Notes: generated by a model not told the origin, from the letters alone. 64,000 bases of DNA from Parasponia andersonii (GCA_002914805.1 JXTB01000019.1:50625-114624); one strand, 5' to 3'; positions 1-13,679 are shown, counted from the stretch's first letter. Translations and numbers: made by a program.

Positions 1-981
1 GGTGGAATTGGGGACCTATGGACCTGTGATTCAAGCTCCAATAAATTATAACAATTAATTAAATTATTTAATTAATTTATCTAATTTATTAATTCCAGTA
101 TTACTCCACTAAAAATCTGGAATTGTACTCTTGAAATTACAGAATTAATTTACTCAGAAAACAGTGAGCAGTCTATTGATTTAATCATTATATGTAGTTC
201 AATTCTCTATAGAGAATTCATAATTGGAGATAGGTTATATTACATTTACTTCTCAAATTACATCTTTATCCTTGTGTATTGTTGATTCTCTAATGAACAA
301 TTAATTTATAAATCTATTATAAATTGAGTACTCAAACTGTTCAAGTTCTGAATCAATACACTAGGGAATCATCTTTCTAACTTCCTAATGGAAGGAATGG
401 AATCCATATCTATAAGTTACATTCCCAGCTACTCATCTCATCATGCTTAAAAAATACAAGTATTTCGATCTGTTTAAAAATAAACATTTAACAAGTATGT
501 CAAATAACATAATATTATAAATAGGAGTCTATAACTACTCAGGATTAAGATGATCTATATATGATCATCTAATGACATTATTTGAACTCTCAACGGTTAA
601 CGGAATTTATGTGAGATTCAAATCATGTCTGATCTAGTCCTATATAATCAAATTATATAAAGTACCTCCATTATGATGTCAACACATCAATAGTCTGGAT
701 AAGACTATTACTTTCTCAATGTTAATGAGCCATACTAATAATATTTAATTAAAGATCTCAAACTTTAATTAATTATTACGGACTATATTTAGTTTATTAT
801 CTATAAATTTAAGCCTCATGTATATAACACTTATATACTAAATTTATACTCACATAAATAAACTAAAGATTTTCTGATATTTAATGACATACCAATTATG
901 CACAAATTCAAATAAAAAAATATTATTTTATTAATTCAACAAATATTCAAAATATACATATTTTAGGGCATAAATCCTAAC
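1..981 (-). repeat. LTR of a Ty1/copia-like element, cut by window edge
   Basis: Read on the minus strand this begins TGTTAGGATTTATGCCCTAA at 981, an LTR-like terminus very close to the start of the solo LTR at 9684. The rest is AT-rich and non-coding, as expected of an LTR. It lies directly against the truncated coding end of a dirigent pseudogene. Its other end and any target-site duplication are outside the window, so I cannot tell a solo LTR from the edge of a complete element. Confidence 0.6.
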
Positions 982-1565
982 ATTCTCCATGCTCTCGGTC
1001 AAGGGATAGTCAATAACCACCATGAAACCAAAACCTGTTAATGAAGAATACGTGGTTTTGGCCTCGGCAACTTTGACAGCTGTCAGTTGGGGCCACTGAC
1101 GATATCATCGAACTAGAAGTGGAGGTGGGTCAACTTTTCTTTCTTGAGCCCTAGCTTTTTGGGAGATTGGATTTCATAGTACTTATCATTGTGTGCAACG
1201 GAGAGGTTCAAGATGGATAAAATGGTAATCATTCNATACTTCCTCTTATGTTAAACTGAAACTAGTCCTTTATTTGATTTTCCTTTGAATTGAATGAAGG
1301 CCTTTTGGGAAAAGTGAAAGAAGCCCTATCCAATAAATCAAACAACCAGTACCAAGCGATTACAAAAGTCATAGCAGAATACCAGAAAAAGTCAGCCTTT
1401 GGCTTTCCGATACTGAGAAACTATAAGACAACTCCCAATTTCGATGTCTCTCTGCGCACCTGGGGGACCGGTGCACAATGGTATGTACTAACCCTCTCTC
1501 AGGAGAGCCTAAAACAGTGAGATGATGGTAATCAAGTTTGTAATGGTGTTGAGAGTTTTGGCCAT
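982..1565 (-). pseudogene. Dirigent pseudogene (5' part), truncated by an LTR
   Basis: The minus strand from the ATG at 1563-1565 reads MAKTLNTITNLITIIS, closely matching the first residues of the intact dirigent at 37818-38411. The match resumes beyond an insert (1235-1519) with ITILSILNLSVAHND, then SPKKLGLKKEKLTHLHF, DIVSGPNLTAV and VIDYPLTE. A stop replaces part of the conserved FYFHD segment, and the 3' half is missing where the LTR at 1-981 begins. The sequence just upstream of the ATG (about 1566-1640) closely matches the leader of the 37818 gene, including the shared AGGAGAAAAGCTTATGAAT stretch on the plus strand, so the leader and promoter came along with the gene. The call as a dirigent relic is firm; it cannot make a functional protein as read. 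Confidence 0.85.
1235..1519. other. Unexplained ~285 bp insert beginning at an N
   Basis: The flanks on both sides are contiguous dirigent signal-peptide codons in the paralogues, so this block is extra. It starts at the single ambiguous base at 1235. On the plus strand it has an open frame of 76 codons (1290-1520) with normal-looking, non-repetitive composition, including FGFPILRNYKTTPNFD and SLRTWGTGAQW. I do not recognise this peptide. It could be a captured exon, a piece of another element, or sequence wrongly placed at an assembly join. The bases atggtaatca occur on both sides (about 1221-1231 and 1524-1533), but both copies align to different positions of the paralogue, so I do not call them a target-site duplication. 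Confidence 0.55.
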
Positions 1566-1812
1566 GGTAGTGTTTGCTAAGGAGAAAAGCTTATGAATCT
1601 AGTTGGAGATTTTAGTTTGTGATTTAAGGTATTCTGTGTCATAAATATGTACATCTATATAGGCAATGTTGAATATCTTTAATTATTATTATTTGTTTTT
1701 TTGGGTAGGGTGTGTAATTAAATGGGAAAAATGTTCTTACTCCCTTGGACACGTTTGGGGAAGTTACTATTTAGATACCAGTCTACACGTCGTACGTCTG
1801 CTAACGGGTTAG

Positions 1813-4800
1813 ATATACAAGAAATGCGACTTTCACCGACGCAATAAATATATCCTGTCAGCATATAAAAGTTTTTCCAACGCAGTAACAATCTATGCGT
1901 CGGTATAAGGTGACTTAAAAAATCTGAGCTCGGGAAACAGTTGACACCTAAACGTACTGCTTACTTTTAAGCATATGCCGACGGACTATTTATTTTTCGT
2001 TGGTAAAAATCAGTGAAAAAAAAGTCCTGCGTACAACCTATGGCTCGAATATTTTGAGCGCGTTTCTTAATTGTTTTCAGTTTTTGTGAAAGTCATCGGC
2101 ATATATAGTCTGTCGTCTTTTACTTCTCAAGCTCTTCTTTCAGCTCTCTTTCTCTCTCCCTCATAATCTGCTCTTAGCCAGTTCTCAGTCCTCTCTCTCT
2201 CTCTTATTGATATTGGCCTTCCATTTTACCTTGACTGCTCTCAATTTATCTCTATCTCTCTACTCCTTTGCTTTCTATTCCAGATGGGGTAAAATCTTTC
2301 TCTATTTATTCTTATTGTTATTAGTAAACTCTCTTAAAATTATATAATACTACTTTTCACTTTTCAATTATTGTTTATCTTTTTACCTTTTTTCCCCCTA
2401 ATCATATTAATTATATAATTAAACAATTATATTAGGTTGAGCAGCTAAACTTTAACAGTGATTTAGATGCCGGATAATTACATATTTTGGTTAGTCCTAG
2501 TCATAGATGAGAGGGATTGACTTTACGAATCCTATTCTTCCAGAATAATGTATATCTCTTATTTTACTTTGCATTATTTAATTTTTCCTAATAAATATTA
2601 CATTTTCGAAGGGGGAAAAATTATGAAAAGCAAAACTGAAAAAAGAAGAAACAGCCTCACAACTTGATTGATAATTACTTAGTGTAAGTAATGCAAAGTA
2701 TAATTTATGTAGTCAAATAAATAATAAAAGCCTATCTCTTTCTCTCTTTCTTTTCTTAAAAAAGAAAAAGAAAAGAAAATCGTTTCATTTGTGGTCTCTA
2801 ATTTTCACCCAGAGCAGGTGAAAATCTCTGGGGTTGATTTATTCTTTGGATTTTGACATCTTTCTAGGTATATGTTCTTTCCTTATTTATTTATTTATTA
2901 TTATTAATGTTAATTTTTTCTGTGGATTTGTGGATTTATTTTTGTGGAAATGTGGATTTGTGTTTCGGTTATGTTGTTTTTTCTCGAGTTGCGAATTTAT
3001 TTGTGTGGAAATGTTGATTTTTGTTGATGAGTTTTATGAAGTTATATACATTTATCATTAATGAATATTTGTGGTATTGTTGTCGTTATTATATCTCCGT
3101 TTTGGATATGCGTTAAACCTTGATAATTGTTTGGGTGATATAACTCAGCCCAAAAAAAAAGTTTGTTTGGGTGATAAGATTTGTAGGTGTTTGCTTCTTG
3201 TCGTTTTAGTTATTAATTGGCTGAGTTGTTGACCAAATTTTCGTTAGTGGCTCATTTGCTTTTATGATATTCTCCTATATTAATATTACATTAGTAGGTC
3301 CAAACCCTTTTAAGTAGACATTATATTATTAGGTCCAAATTGTGTAAATATTGTATTGTTTATAGGACGCTATTGTAAATTGATTATGGGTTTATATATT
3401 TCTGTATCCTCTTTTCTTTTTCCTTCTCTTTTGGCTTTCATTCACTTCTTTGTTCTATCAATTCTCTTTCTCTCTCAAAAGTTGGATGTGTGTTCTTTGC
3501 TGAAGATTTTGTTTCATGTATATATAGTTATAATTTTTTTTTTTTGGGCGGGGGGGGTGAATTGTGGATTTCTATTGTGTGGATTCATTTATTATTTGTG
3601 GTTTTTTTTTCTAGACTATGTCTAACCCATGAGAGATAAAATACTTCAAAATATCCAGATTTCCTAAAATACTTGGAGACTGGAGAACCAATGAGCCCAA
3701 TAAATAGATTACTTTGAAAATCGTCTCAAGACATCTAGTTGGTAGAAAAAGTATGCATAGTAGAAACACATAAGAATTCGTTATTTTTTAAAACTATTTA
3801 GTTTATGTTAAAAAAAAAAAGAATTAGAATTTAATCTAATATATTATTATTTTAATTTTATAAGCAGAGATGGTTGCTCACACGAAGGGGGCACTAACTC
3901 AAGTCAGGCTCATGCTCAGTTTGAGCTCAGGGATGCTGTATTATTGGATGAGTTCATAGTGTGGCATGAACGCATTGACACACTAGGGACTCGATCGAGA
4001 TAGCTTAAGAGTTAGGACTAGAAATAGAAATATAACTCACAGTTCGGATATCCATGGTTTTTCCAATTAAAATAGAGAGAGAAAAAATCGCACAAATGGG
4101 AAAAATGATCGAGGTAGGGAATAACTACATCATTAATATCCGGGTACGGTGCGGGGATGATATTAGCATAATCCACACCGTATCTGCTCCGATATATATA
4201 TTTATATAAAAAAATTATTATACATATAAATATATATTTAATGTTACACTATCTATATTATTATATCTTTAGTAAAGTAATAAATTTGGAGAGTTATATG
4301 TACTTATATATTTAAATTTTAGAGTTTAAAATTATTAATATATTGTTATGTTTAATATTTTATTGATTATAAAAAAGTTTTAATATTTTGATTTTAATTT
4401 TTTTAATATTTATTTTTATCAATGGATAATGGATAACTATGATTTTCTCCGTTATCCATCGATTAATACTTATGTCATCCTTGCATTCAAAAAAATGATT
4501 AATGAGGCAAATATGGTATTATGATTGGTATTTGAGGATGGAGATGATAATTAAAAAATGTTCCTAATCTGCCCCATTGCCATTCTTGGTTAGGACCGCT
4601 CCCTCAGCTCAAAAGTATAGGCCAAGAGCTTTCAACTCGGGCCACGTTATTAAGACCATTGCAACTTGAAGCATCAACTGGCCAAGAAGGATGCTGAACA
4701 TACACGCAAGATGTAGAGCACAAACATCGGCTTGACAAGACTCAATAGTAGCTTAACGAGCAATAATGGATACTTCAAATATTTATTGCGCAGCTCGACA

Positions 4801-5529
4801 TCGATATCTTAACGAGCAATAATGGATACTTCAAACATTTATTGCACAGCTCGACATCGATATGCCACTACATCTGTCTCAGAATCCATACCTTTTTTTA
4901 ATTTTTTTATGTTGTAGTTTTAGAAATACTTTGTATAATTTCTTTATTTAATAAAAGTTCTTATTAATATACTTGCTTTTAATATATTAATTCAAAATAT
5001 TTATTATAATTTTTTATTTATTAATTTAGAAAAAATAATTATTAAATATTTTGAAAAAGTAATTATTAATTATTAAATATTTAGTACATAATTTATTTCA
5101 AATTAATAGATCTTTGTCGATGCATTTTTGCGTCAAAAAAGGTATTTCTAAAATTTAACATCTTTTAAATATTTTACCGACGTAAAACTACGTTAGCAAA
5201 GATATACTTTTACCGACGCATATTTGGTATCGGAAATGAATGACCAACGTCCAAAATTTAGTGAACATTTTGCCGACGCAAAAGTTGTGCCGATACAAAG
5301 AGATGCATTGGTAAAATCTAAAAATATATTGATGAAAGTGATTTTTATCGATATATTTTATTTTTAATCAACAATTGACTTTCAATGATAAACATATGCC
5401 GAGACAAAAAAATGCGTCAGAAAAAGTCAAATGACTTTTGCCACATATTTTGATGACTTTGTTCAATTTAACAATACCTTGGCAGAAGTTATATATATTG
5501 TAGATTTATATAGTTCACTTGTAGATGTG
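1813..5529. mobile_element. Decayed CACTA-like DNA transposon (non-autonomous or relic)
   Basis: Both ends carry clusters of short repeats of the type CCGACGCA / TGCGTCGG in both orientations (about 1830-2110 and 5115-5430), which is the subterminal-repeat pattern of plant CACTA (En/Spm) elements. The left edge, ATACAAGAAAT (from about 1815), and the right edge, CTTGTAGATGTG (5518-5529), look like worn CACTACAAG termini. The interior (2110-5110) has pyrimidine-rich tracts, a tandem repeat and short gene-like scraps near 3865-4000 and 4590-4740, but no transposase domain that I can recognise. No 3-bp target duplication could be fixed, so the boundaries are approximate. An unrelated repeat sharing these motifs remains possible. 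Confidence 0.45.
4752..4863. repeat. Tandem duplication, 56 bp x 2
   Basis: Two adjacent copies of a 56 bp unit starting CTTAACGAGCAATAATGG differ at only a few positions. It lies in the interior of the CACTA-like element. Confidence 0.85.
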
Positions 5530-6961
5530 AATTAAAAGATCCCGGTATAACAAAAACAACTTAGTTTCTCCAAAAAAAAAAAGGTAATAATTGAAAAAGA
5601 ACAACAACTATATACGTCATACTTATGAAATCTATTATCATTATTGTTCTCTTAGTCGAAACTATGTATTTAGAACTAGTCAGCGGAAAATTTATCTGTT
5701 AAAATTTCATGTGCGTATACATACTTATATCGAAGAATAAAATTTGGGGTAGATTGGTCAGATAAATAAATAAAGTTTGGCAGTAACTTGTAGATTCGTT
5801 TTGCGAGAATATAAAATGCGATAAATTGGCTAGTAGTGGTAGGTACTTGACAGTCCTATATTCCTATTCTAACCTTACATAGATCACAATAGTCAATGCC
5901 CAGTGGCCTGGAATTTAAGTTATTTATTATATGTGTGGTTTACTTTTTTGGTCTTGAGATTATTTTGGTAACAATTTTCCTTGAGCTTCTCAACAGTGCT
6001 ACTTTTAAAGGAAAAGCCAAATTATGTATCCCACTTTGACCGCAAATTTGTTAATCGGTTGTCTATAATGGAAACATGGAATTATTGATGGAGAAAATTG
6101 TGTAAAAGCTGTATAATTATTTGTTTAGTCAGTAATCAATACATTGGACGATTTAATAATTACGTCGGGCTTCCTTGAAAGGTGGGAGAGACAAAAGGAT
6201 TTTTAATGAACTCTACAGTAACTTACATCGGGAAATATCAGAAAGGGAGACAATAAAATGATTCTCAAATCTCAATCTGTGTTGAGGCACGTTTATTAAT
6301 GGGTATATGGAGAAAGATAAACAAAAAAAAAGTACTTACTCTTCTTCTGTCTACTTTAATCATACATTTATTTTAGTAAAATTTTTATTACAAAAATAGC
6401 ATTCAATGAATGTACTTTTAAGTACATATCTTTTTTAGGAAAAGAAAAAAAAAAAAACTCACACGCATCTCTGTATACATCTTTTTCAAAAAAATATATA
6501 TATATTTTTTTTTAAATCCACATTTAACCCAGAAAAAAAATTCAAAACAACATTAATAAAGATTCTATAAAGAAATTAAAACTCTCCTATTTGTTAAATG
6601 CATTATCCTGGTTGCTTTTTTCTTTTTCAATTCTCATTGCTATAAGTAGTTAATATCCCATTTCAGTTATCTTTCTTCGTTCCCAATTTCTTATTTGTGT
6701 TTTTTAATATTTTTCCACTAAAACTAATTCTCTAATCTTGTTTCTAGTTTACACTTCCAAGAACTCATTACACATATTTCACATTTACATAGACTTTTTA
6801 TTCTTTTTACATTCAAGATTTTTGTTCTGCCCTTCCAAAAAAAGAAATATTTTGTTTCTTTTAAATCTTCTAGTAGATGTAAATAATTTTTCTTTGATGA
6901 AACGGAAATCATTGCACCGATCCTTTAGGAAGAAATTGGATTTTGGAAATTAAGACATATC
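5530..6961. other. AT-rich interval, no gene seen
   Basis: This stretch has only short, low-complexity open frames, homopolymer runs and no recognisable domain, RNA gene or element end. It separates the CACTA-like relic from the copia element. Confidence 0.6.
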
Positions 6962-7414
6962 TATTGGAAATAAAATAAATTTTATTATTCACTCAAATAT
7001 TATTATAAAAAAAATTCTCGATTTAACTCTTCAAGCTCACTCACTCATTACAGACTATGCTTCCTTTCTTCTTACTACGCATTTAAAAGCTTTGCTCTCT
7101 ACATGATGCTTAGAACTCAATTAGGAAGGAGTATTTATAGTTAGCACAAATCATTCTCAACCATACGAAGTGGTCTAATTAAACAAATACAAATACTACA
7201 CACTTAACCTAACATCAATCACATGATTCATAAGTAGAACTTTCTAGGACATAGGTTATTTTTCTAATTAGACTTCTCTTTTATAGGTTTTGATGATCGT
7301 GGGCTAATGAATGCTTCAAATAGATGGACTTGGATCAAGTTTTGAGCTTAACTTCAATTAATAGTCTTGGATTTTGATTTTGAAGTTGGGCCTAAAATAA
7401 GTTTATTTTTAACA
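6962..7414 (-). repeat. 3' LTR of the copia element
   Basis: This matches the right LTR from its start (tattggaaataaaata) to its end (tttttaaca), with many scattered differences. The duplication ATATC lies immediately to its left. Confidence 0.9.
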
Positions 7415-9683
7415 CCCCTTTAAACTTATTTTATAATACCAAGCAAATTTCTTAACCTTGCAAAGTATTCAAACTTGAGTGGCTTGGTAAAAATATTAGC
7501 AATCGGTTTATGAGACCGGACATTCTCCAATCATATTTCTTTGCTTGCAATACATCTTATGTAATGATAGTATGTGTCAATATACTTGCTTCAGTCATAA
7601 AAGGCTGGATTTTCAGCAAAAGTTATTGTTCACTTGTTATAGATACAAATCTTTGTTGGCTCCTTTTGAGGCATGCTGAACTCTTTTAACAACTTTCTTA
7701 ATCAGATTGTATGACTAACACACAATTGATGTAGTAGCTACATACTCAGCTTCACATATTGAGAGGGTGATAATCAGTTGTTTCTTGGATACACAAGATA
7801 ATGTAATTTCTCCCATAAAAAATACAAAACCAATTGTGTTGTTTTGATCATTGGTATATATTGCCTAATCACTATCATTGTATTTAACGAGTTTGTAATT
7901 AATTAATGCAAACTGAATGGAATAAACTAAGATTGATTGTACCTTTTAGCTAACGAAGAATTCTCTTTGCAGTATTAAAGTGTGTAATTATTGGAGTTTC
8001 CATATAACAACTCACTAGTCCAGTTGTATAGAAAATATCAAGTCTTGTATATATCAAATACCGTAAGTATCTAACAAAGCTCTTGAAGAGTGTTGGATCT
8101 ACCTTTTCTACTTCATCATCTTTGAATAATTTTATTCTGTACTCTACTGGTGTGCTTATTGGCTTGCAATCATCCATATTGAACTTTTTCAGAATCTCCT
8201 TCATATAGTTTTCTTGAGAAATGAATATGCCTTCTTCTTTTTGCTTGACTTCTATGTCGAGATGGTACGCCATAAGTCCGATATCTACCATTTTAAACAT
8301 ATGTGTCATTATTCTCTTGAATTCGTCGAACATCCTTAGATTACTTCTAGTAAATATGAGAGCATATAACTAGAATGTCTCCATATTTGATTTTAACATA
8401 GGGAACATGTTTATAAAAGCACTTAATTAAGTTATTTTCTTTGAAATATTAGTCAATTCAGTTGTTATATACTTTGGTACTTGCTTTCGCCTATAGAAAG
8501 CTTTCTTCAGCTCCAATTCCTTGTCTTCATGCCCTTTCTCCTCATAATCTGATGGTTGTTTGATGTAGACTTCTTTTTTAAGAACTCCATTCAGAAATAC
8601 AGACTTCACATCCATTTGATGGATCTTCTATTTGTTCTGAACTAGAAGAGAAACGATTAGTCTTATAGTTTCTAACCATGGAATAGGAGCGAAGAACTCA
8701 TTGTAGTCAATGTCGACTCTTTGATTATAGCCTTTCGCTACAAGCCTTGCTTTGCATCTTCCTACCTCTCCATTTGTATCTTTCTTTACTTTGTGTATCT
8801 ATTTTATACTGATAGCTTTATGACCATTGGGAATAGTGGATAATTTACAAGTGTCATTCCTTTCAATGGCCTTGACTTCTTCATCCATTACTTTTCTCCA
8901 TTCTTCGTCTTACGCAACTTCTTGGAAGTTCATTGGCTCACAATTTGCAAAGAAATAAAATAGAGTAAGGTTTTTAAGTCTATCTTTCTCCTTATACAGA
9001 TTTTGGAGACTTCTTGTATGTTCTTCATTTTTTTTCATTTAAGAATGATGGTGGTGAATCTTCATGAGTGGATGATGTTGGCGAAGTAAGTGGAGTAGTA
9101 GCCTCTTAATGGACTTTTCCTGCTTGCTCTGCTAGTGTTTTTTTATCTTCAAATTATGGAAAGAAATTGTAATTATTTGTTTAAGAACAACAGTCACATT
9201 CACCTTTTCATTGAATATTAAATCTCTGCTGATGATTACTTTTCCATTTTTAGGATTGTACAACCTATAATTTTTGGAGTTGTTATCATAGCTGATGAAA
9301 CTGAACTTCTTGGTTTTACCATCAAGCTTGATTCTATGTTCGTCTAATACATGAACATGGGCTATACTTCTAAAATCTTTTAAGTGGGAGATACCATGCG
9401 TACGTCTACTCCATACTTCTTATGGTGCCTTTTTCCACTCACTTCTTGTTAGATATCGATTGGACAAGTAGACTTCCATATACTTCGTAGAATTCTTGGA
9501 ACTTTTTAGAAGTGAATTCTCCTCCTCTGTCGGATCTTATGAATGTAATTTGAAGACTGCTTTCTTTCTTCACCGTTGCTTCGAACTTCTTGAAAGCCTC
9601 AAAAACTTCTGATTTTTATTTCAAGAAATAAACCCAACTCTTTCTTGAGAAATTGTCATTGAAGAGTAGAAATTAGTTGCTTT

Positions 9684-11481
9684 TGTTAGGATTTTTGCCC
9701 TAAAAAGTAGATTTCCAATTTTACTCTTTTAAGTATAAACAACTATCTCTTATATGAAATTATGATATTTGCTAGATTAAACTATCTTAGTTGAGTAGTT
9801 TATTCATCAGAAAAAGATTCCATGACTTTATATGTGTATAAAGAAACAAACATGATTAAGTGTTAACTATGGAGAGACTTGTTTCTTTATCTAAGTCTAA
9901 ATGAAGTAGTTTACAATCTGTAAATAAAGATGGAATACTTTATTTACTATAGATTGTAGTATTTGTCTATCTCAACAGGAATGATGTACTTCAAATCATT
10001 GAAGTATCTGACTTCTGATAGAAACACTAATACAGCATAAACAAGTTATGTGTATTAAACTGGACCAGATAATATAAAGAATTAGAGTGCCGTAACTTAA
10101 TTCTTATATTATCACAAACTAGCTCTTAGCATATAAATCTTAATCCTTGATGTTTAACTGGACTTTCTTTCATGAGTTATACCTTTTTGATTTATTAAAA
10201 GACTAACCTCTATAAAGTTAGAGGTGAACTCTGGCATATTAAAGGTTATGACTTATGAATTGATGGGAACACCAAATAGTTAAGGACACTATATATTAAT
10301 GCCACTTTAGGATCTTTCAATATTCATGGAATAATTAAATCTAAGATCTTAGTATTCACTTTGTGAATTAGTTAATAATTTTGTCTAAATGGCCATTGAG
10401 AACAAAATTATCGAAAATATTATTCCTTGATAGAAAGATAGTAACTTAAAGGTAAATAAGTGTTGAAGGGGTATTACGGTAATTTCACCTATCCAACTAC
10501 AGCATTGTATAAGGATTATTTATGTGATATAGAATATGCTAGATGGATTAGTTAATCAATGTTAGTTGATTAAATCTCTATAAAATGCATGACATTTAAT
10601 CTAAGAGTGCAGTATTGGGCCTTTAGTGGAGTATCCCATTTACTAATAATATTTATATAAATACCATAATAAGAGTTATTATGTATTTATCATATTATTG
10701 GAGCTTAAATTATTTAGATCCATTAGGTCCCTTGTCTAGCTCAATTAAGCTCATTAATTGGTGGTGGTATTTGTGAAAAAAGTTTCATGAAACTGTGTAA
10801 AATAATGATTCAACACAGAAGTTGGTATTTTTATAAATAAGTTTCATGAGTTGGATATATTTATAAAAATACACCCAAAGCCCAAATTGAGAACAAGCTC
10901 AATCCTAATTGGACTAGGATTAGCAATTTTTGGTCCCATATATATAAGATATATGAGAGGAAAAATTATACAATAACTCATAAGGAGTCACATGCATAAG
11001 GCATAGGGAGAGAGAGATTTCGGCCAACCTAGGCTAAGTGAGAGTGAAAAAGATTTTCCACAATCTCATAGTCTCATCTCACATCTTGGTATTCCATAGG
11101 ATCAAGAAGGCATTCTTGATCGTTCTCTAACGAAGGTTTCAACTTGGTGCCCACTCGCTTCATCAACCAAGAGCAAGAGTATAGACAAGAAGATCTAGAG
11201 TTGGAGGTTTGATCACCATTAAGAAGGAGATCAAGGAGGAACACACTACAAGAGGTAAACCTTAATCTCATCTCTAGGGTTTTGTATCTAAATTTGATTT
11301 ATGTTGTACATAATCCTGTATATGATGCATGTGTATTATATGGTTATGAAAACTGTTTTCATGTAAAAATTTTAAAATCTAAATCTACTAATTTTTTCGC
11401 TGCATTCATGATATGATCATGTATTTTTCCATATCTGCATGCATGTATGATTTTTCTAAGTGTTAGGTCAATTTACCAACA
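9684..11481 (+). mobile_element. Solo LTR (1.8 kb) nested in the copia element
   Basis: It begins TGTTAGGATTTTTGCCCTAA and ends TTTACCAACA. It is bounded by a perfect 5-bp duplication, GCTTT (9679-9683 and 11482-11486), and cleanly splits the host element's integrase region. No second LTR or internal region is present, so it is a solo LTR left by recombination between the two LTRs of a once-complete element. The terminal sequence is shared with the LTR at 1-981, so a related copia lineage was active here at least twice. Confidence 0.88.
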
Positions 11482-13679
11482 GCTTTTACTAAAAGAACTT
11501 GACTTGATCAGACTGCAAACATCAGTATGTATGAGTTCAAGTGGCTTTAGAGCTCTTGAATTTAATTCCTTTGGAAAGTTTTTTCTGAATTGCTTCCCTA
11601 GTAAGCATCCTTCATAAAGCTGATCAGAGTGATTGATTCTTGGCAAGTCTTTCACTATCTCATTCTTAGAAAGTAACTCTAGTCCTCTAAAGTTAAGATG
11701 CCTGAGTCTTAAATGTCATACCTATGAGAAATTCTTGTAATATGCTTTGAGACTTTTTGCCACATTATTTTAAATGTCCAACTAGAATATTTTATTTCTT
11801 GACATATGCACCTTAGCAATCAAGTTCATGTACGTTATTATCTCTTATAGAATGAGCGTAATCTTTCAAGTGAATACCATAGCTTTTCTCTAAAAGCTGT
11901 CCCAAACTAAAAATGTTTGTTTTTATAGTAGGTACAAAATAAACCTTTGAAATTAATTGATGTCTCCTATGTTTTAAGCGGATAAAAATTTTGCCTCTTC
12001 CTTTTACAACAACTTTTGAATCATCACCGAAAAAAATATTCCCACTTATTGATTCATCAAGCTCCATGAATATTGATCGATGCCCCACACATATAATTGC
12101 TAGCACAGGTGTTAAGATACTATGTATTATCTTGACCTTTGTTATTATCGTTATATGCTAGTAGAACGATGTCATTCTCTTCTCTTTTCTCTTCAATGTA
12201 ATTCACTTTTTCTTCAATTTGTTATTGGGTGCTCTACATTCTCTAGTATAATGGCCAAACTTGTGACAATTATAATATTAAACTTGAGACTTCTAATGCA
12301 TCGAGTTTGATTGACCTCTATTATGATCTTTTATAGAGCTCTCTCCTCTTTTGAAATTGCTATTATGATAATTGTTATTGTTGTTAGAATTTCAATCTCA
12401 TCCACTATCACGACTTGGATCACATCCTTGTCATCGGCCTTGACTTCTACCATAATCATGACTTGTACCACATCCTTGTCATCCTTGGTTATCTTCTCTC
12501 TCTGTGAGTTATGTTTTGAGAAGCTGCTTTTTGAAACTAGGTTTCTTCTTTTTCTTTTTTTCATGGGCTTGCAAGCAATCCAAGAGTTTTTCTCTCATTA
12601 TGGCTCTCAAATATTTGGTTTCTTCAATAATAGTAACAATATTGTTAAACTTTGGTTCTAACGATCGGAGAATTGGTTCTAACAATCGGAGAATCTTTTC
12701 CATATTCGCAACATTTTCTAGTTTCTCACAAATTTTTTCATTTGATTAGAAATGGCTAAAACTCTAGAAAAAGAGTTAAAAATTAACTCAATCTCCATCA
12801 TATGCAGCGAATCAAACTCTCCTCTTAGAGTTTGAAGGTAAACATTTTTAGCTTTATCTTCCCTCTTATAAAAGACTTAGTTTCTCCCATGCTTCCTTAG
12901 CGAAGGTTGTACTTGAGATTTTCTCAAATCTGTCACTATTTAACGTTTACTAGATGAGGAAAAAAGTTTTTTTGTTTTTCTTTCTTGAAACTTTTAAGTT
13001 CTCTTTTTGTGTTGAGGATCGTGTCACCTCATCTCTTAGCTTTTGTAACCTTTCTCCACTATCTCTCAAATATCATATATTCTAAGGAATACCTTTATTT
13101 TGATAGTCTAATTATCAAAGTTGTTGCCCTTAAGTAATGGAACTTAAACAGATGTTAGATTTTCGTAGTCATAAGTCTTACTAGAGCGCGATTTTAGCAA
13201 TTTCAACTTTATGGATAGATCGGAAATATCGAAAAATTTTAGAATTGACAGTTATATCGACTTGGTCAAAGCTAACAGTAAAAGTCAACCTTCTTTGTCA
13301 AAGGTCAATGACTCGGTCAATAACTGAATCAATGGCTCGATCAATGACTCAAATAGCTTGGTCAACAACTAGGTCAAATAGCTCTAAAGGCCTGATCAGC
13401 TAGCTTAGTGGCTCGACTTAACTCAATGAGTTGACTTAAATTCTGGCAGCAAACTTCTGACAACTAGTACAGACGCATTTAGACTCCGATTGGACTGATT
13501 TTTGCCGCAACTAATTCATCTCGTCGATTTAATATACAATCTATATAGGTTGGGAACAAATTGCCTATGCTTTCAATCTCAAGAAATCTTTTCCAATGTG
13601 AAAGATTAATCTAAGCTGTATCCACAAAATATACTTAGAATTCCTAGAGATCTCTCATAATCTCGCTCTAATACTAATT

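Noticed and set aside
1221-1533. Possible 10-bp target duplication (atggtaatca) around the unexplained insert
   Set aside because: The two copies align to two different places in the intact paralogue, so their similarity is inherited gene sequence and not a duplication made by insertion.
2834-3625. Two hydrophobic frames rich in Phe, Leu, Ile and Cys
   Set aside because: They derive from T-rich low-complexity DNA. The apparent membrane segments reflect composition only.
4090-4600. Block with GGTACGGTGCGGGGATGA and a later GTTATCCAT-rich part, possibly a nested repeat
   Set aside because: It resembles a common plant repeat style, but I could not find matching ends or a duplication.
12122-12749. 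Several plus-strand frames of 60-116 codons
   Set aside because: They are reverse-strand shadows of the copia gag and zinc-knuckle region, which is read on the minus strand.
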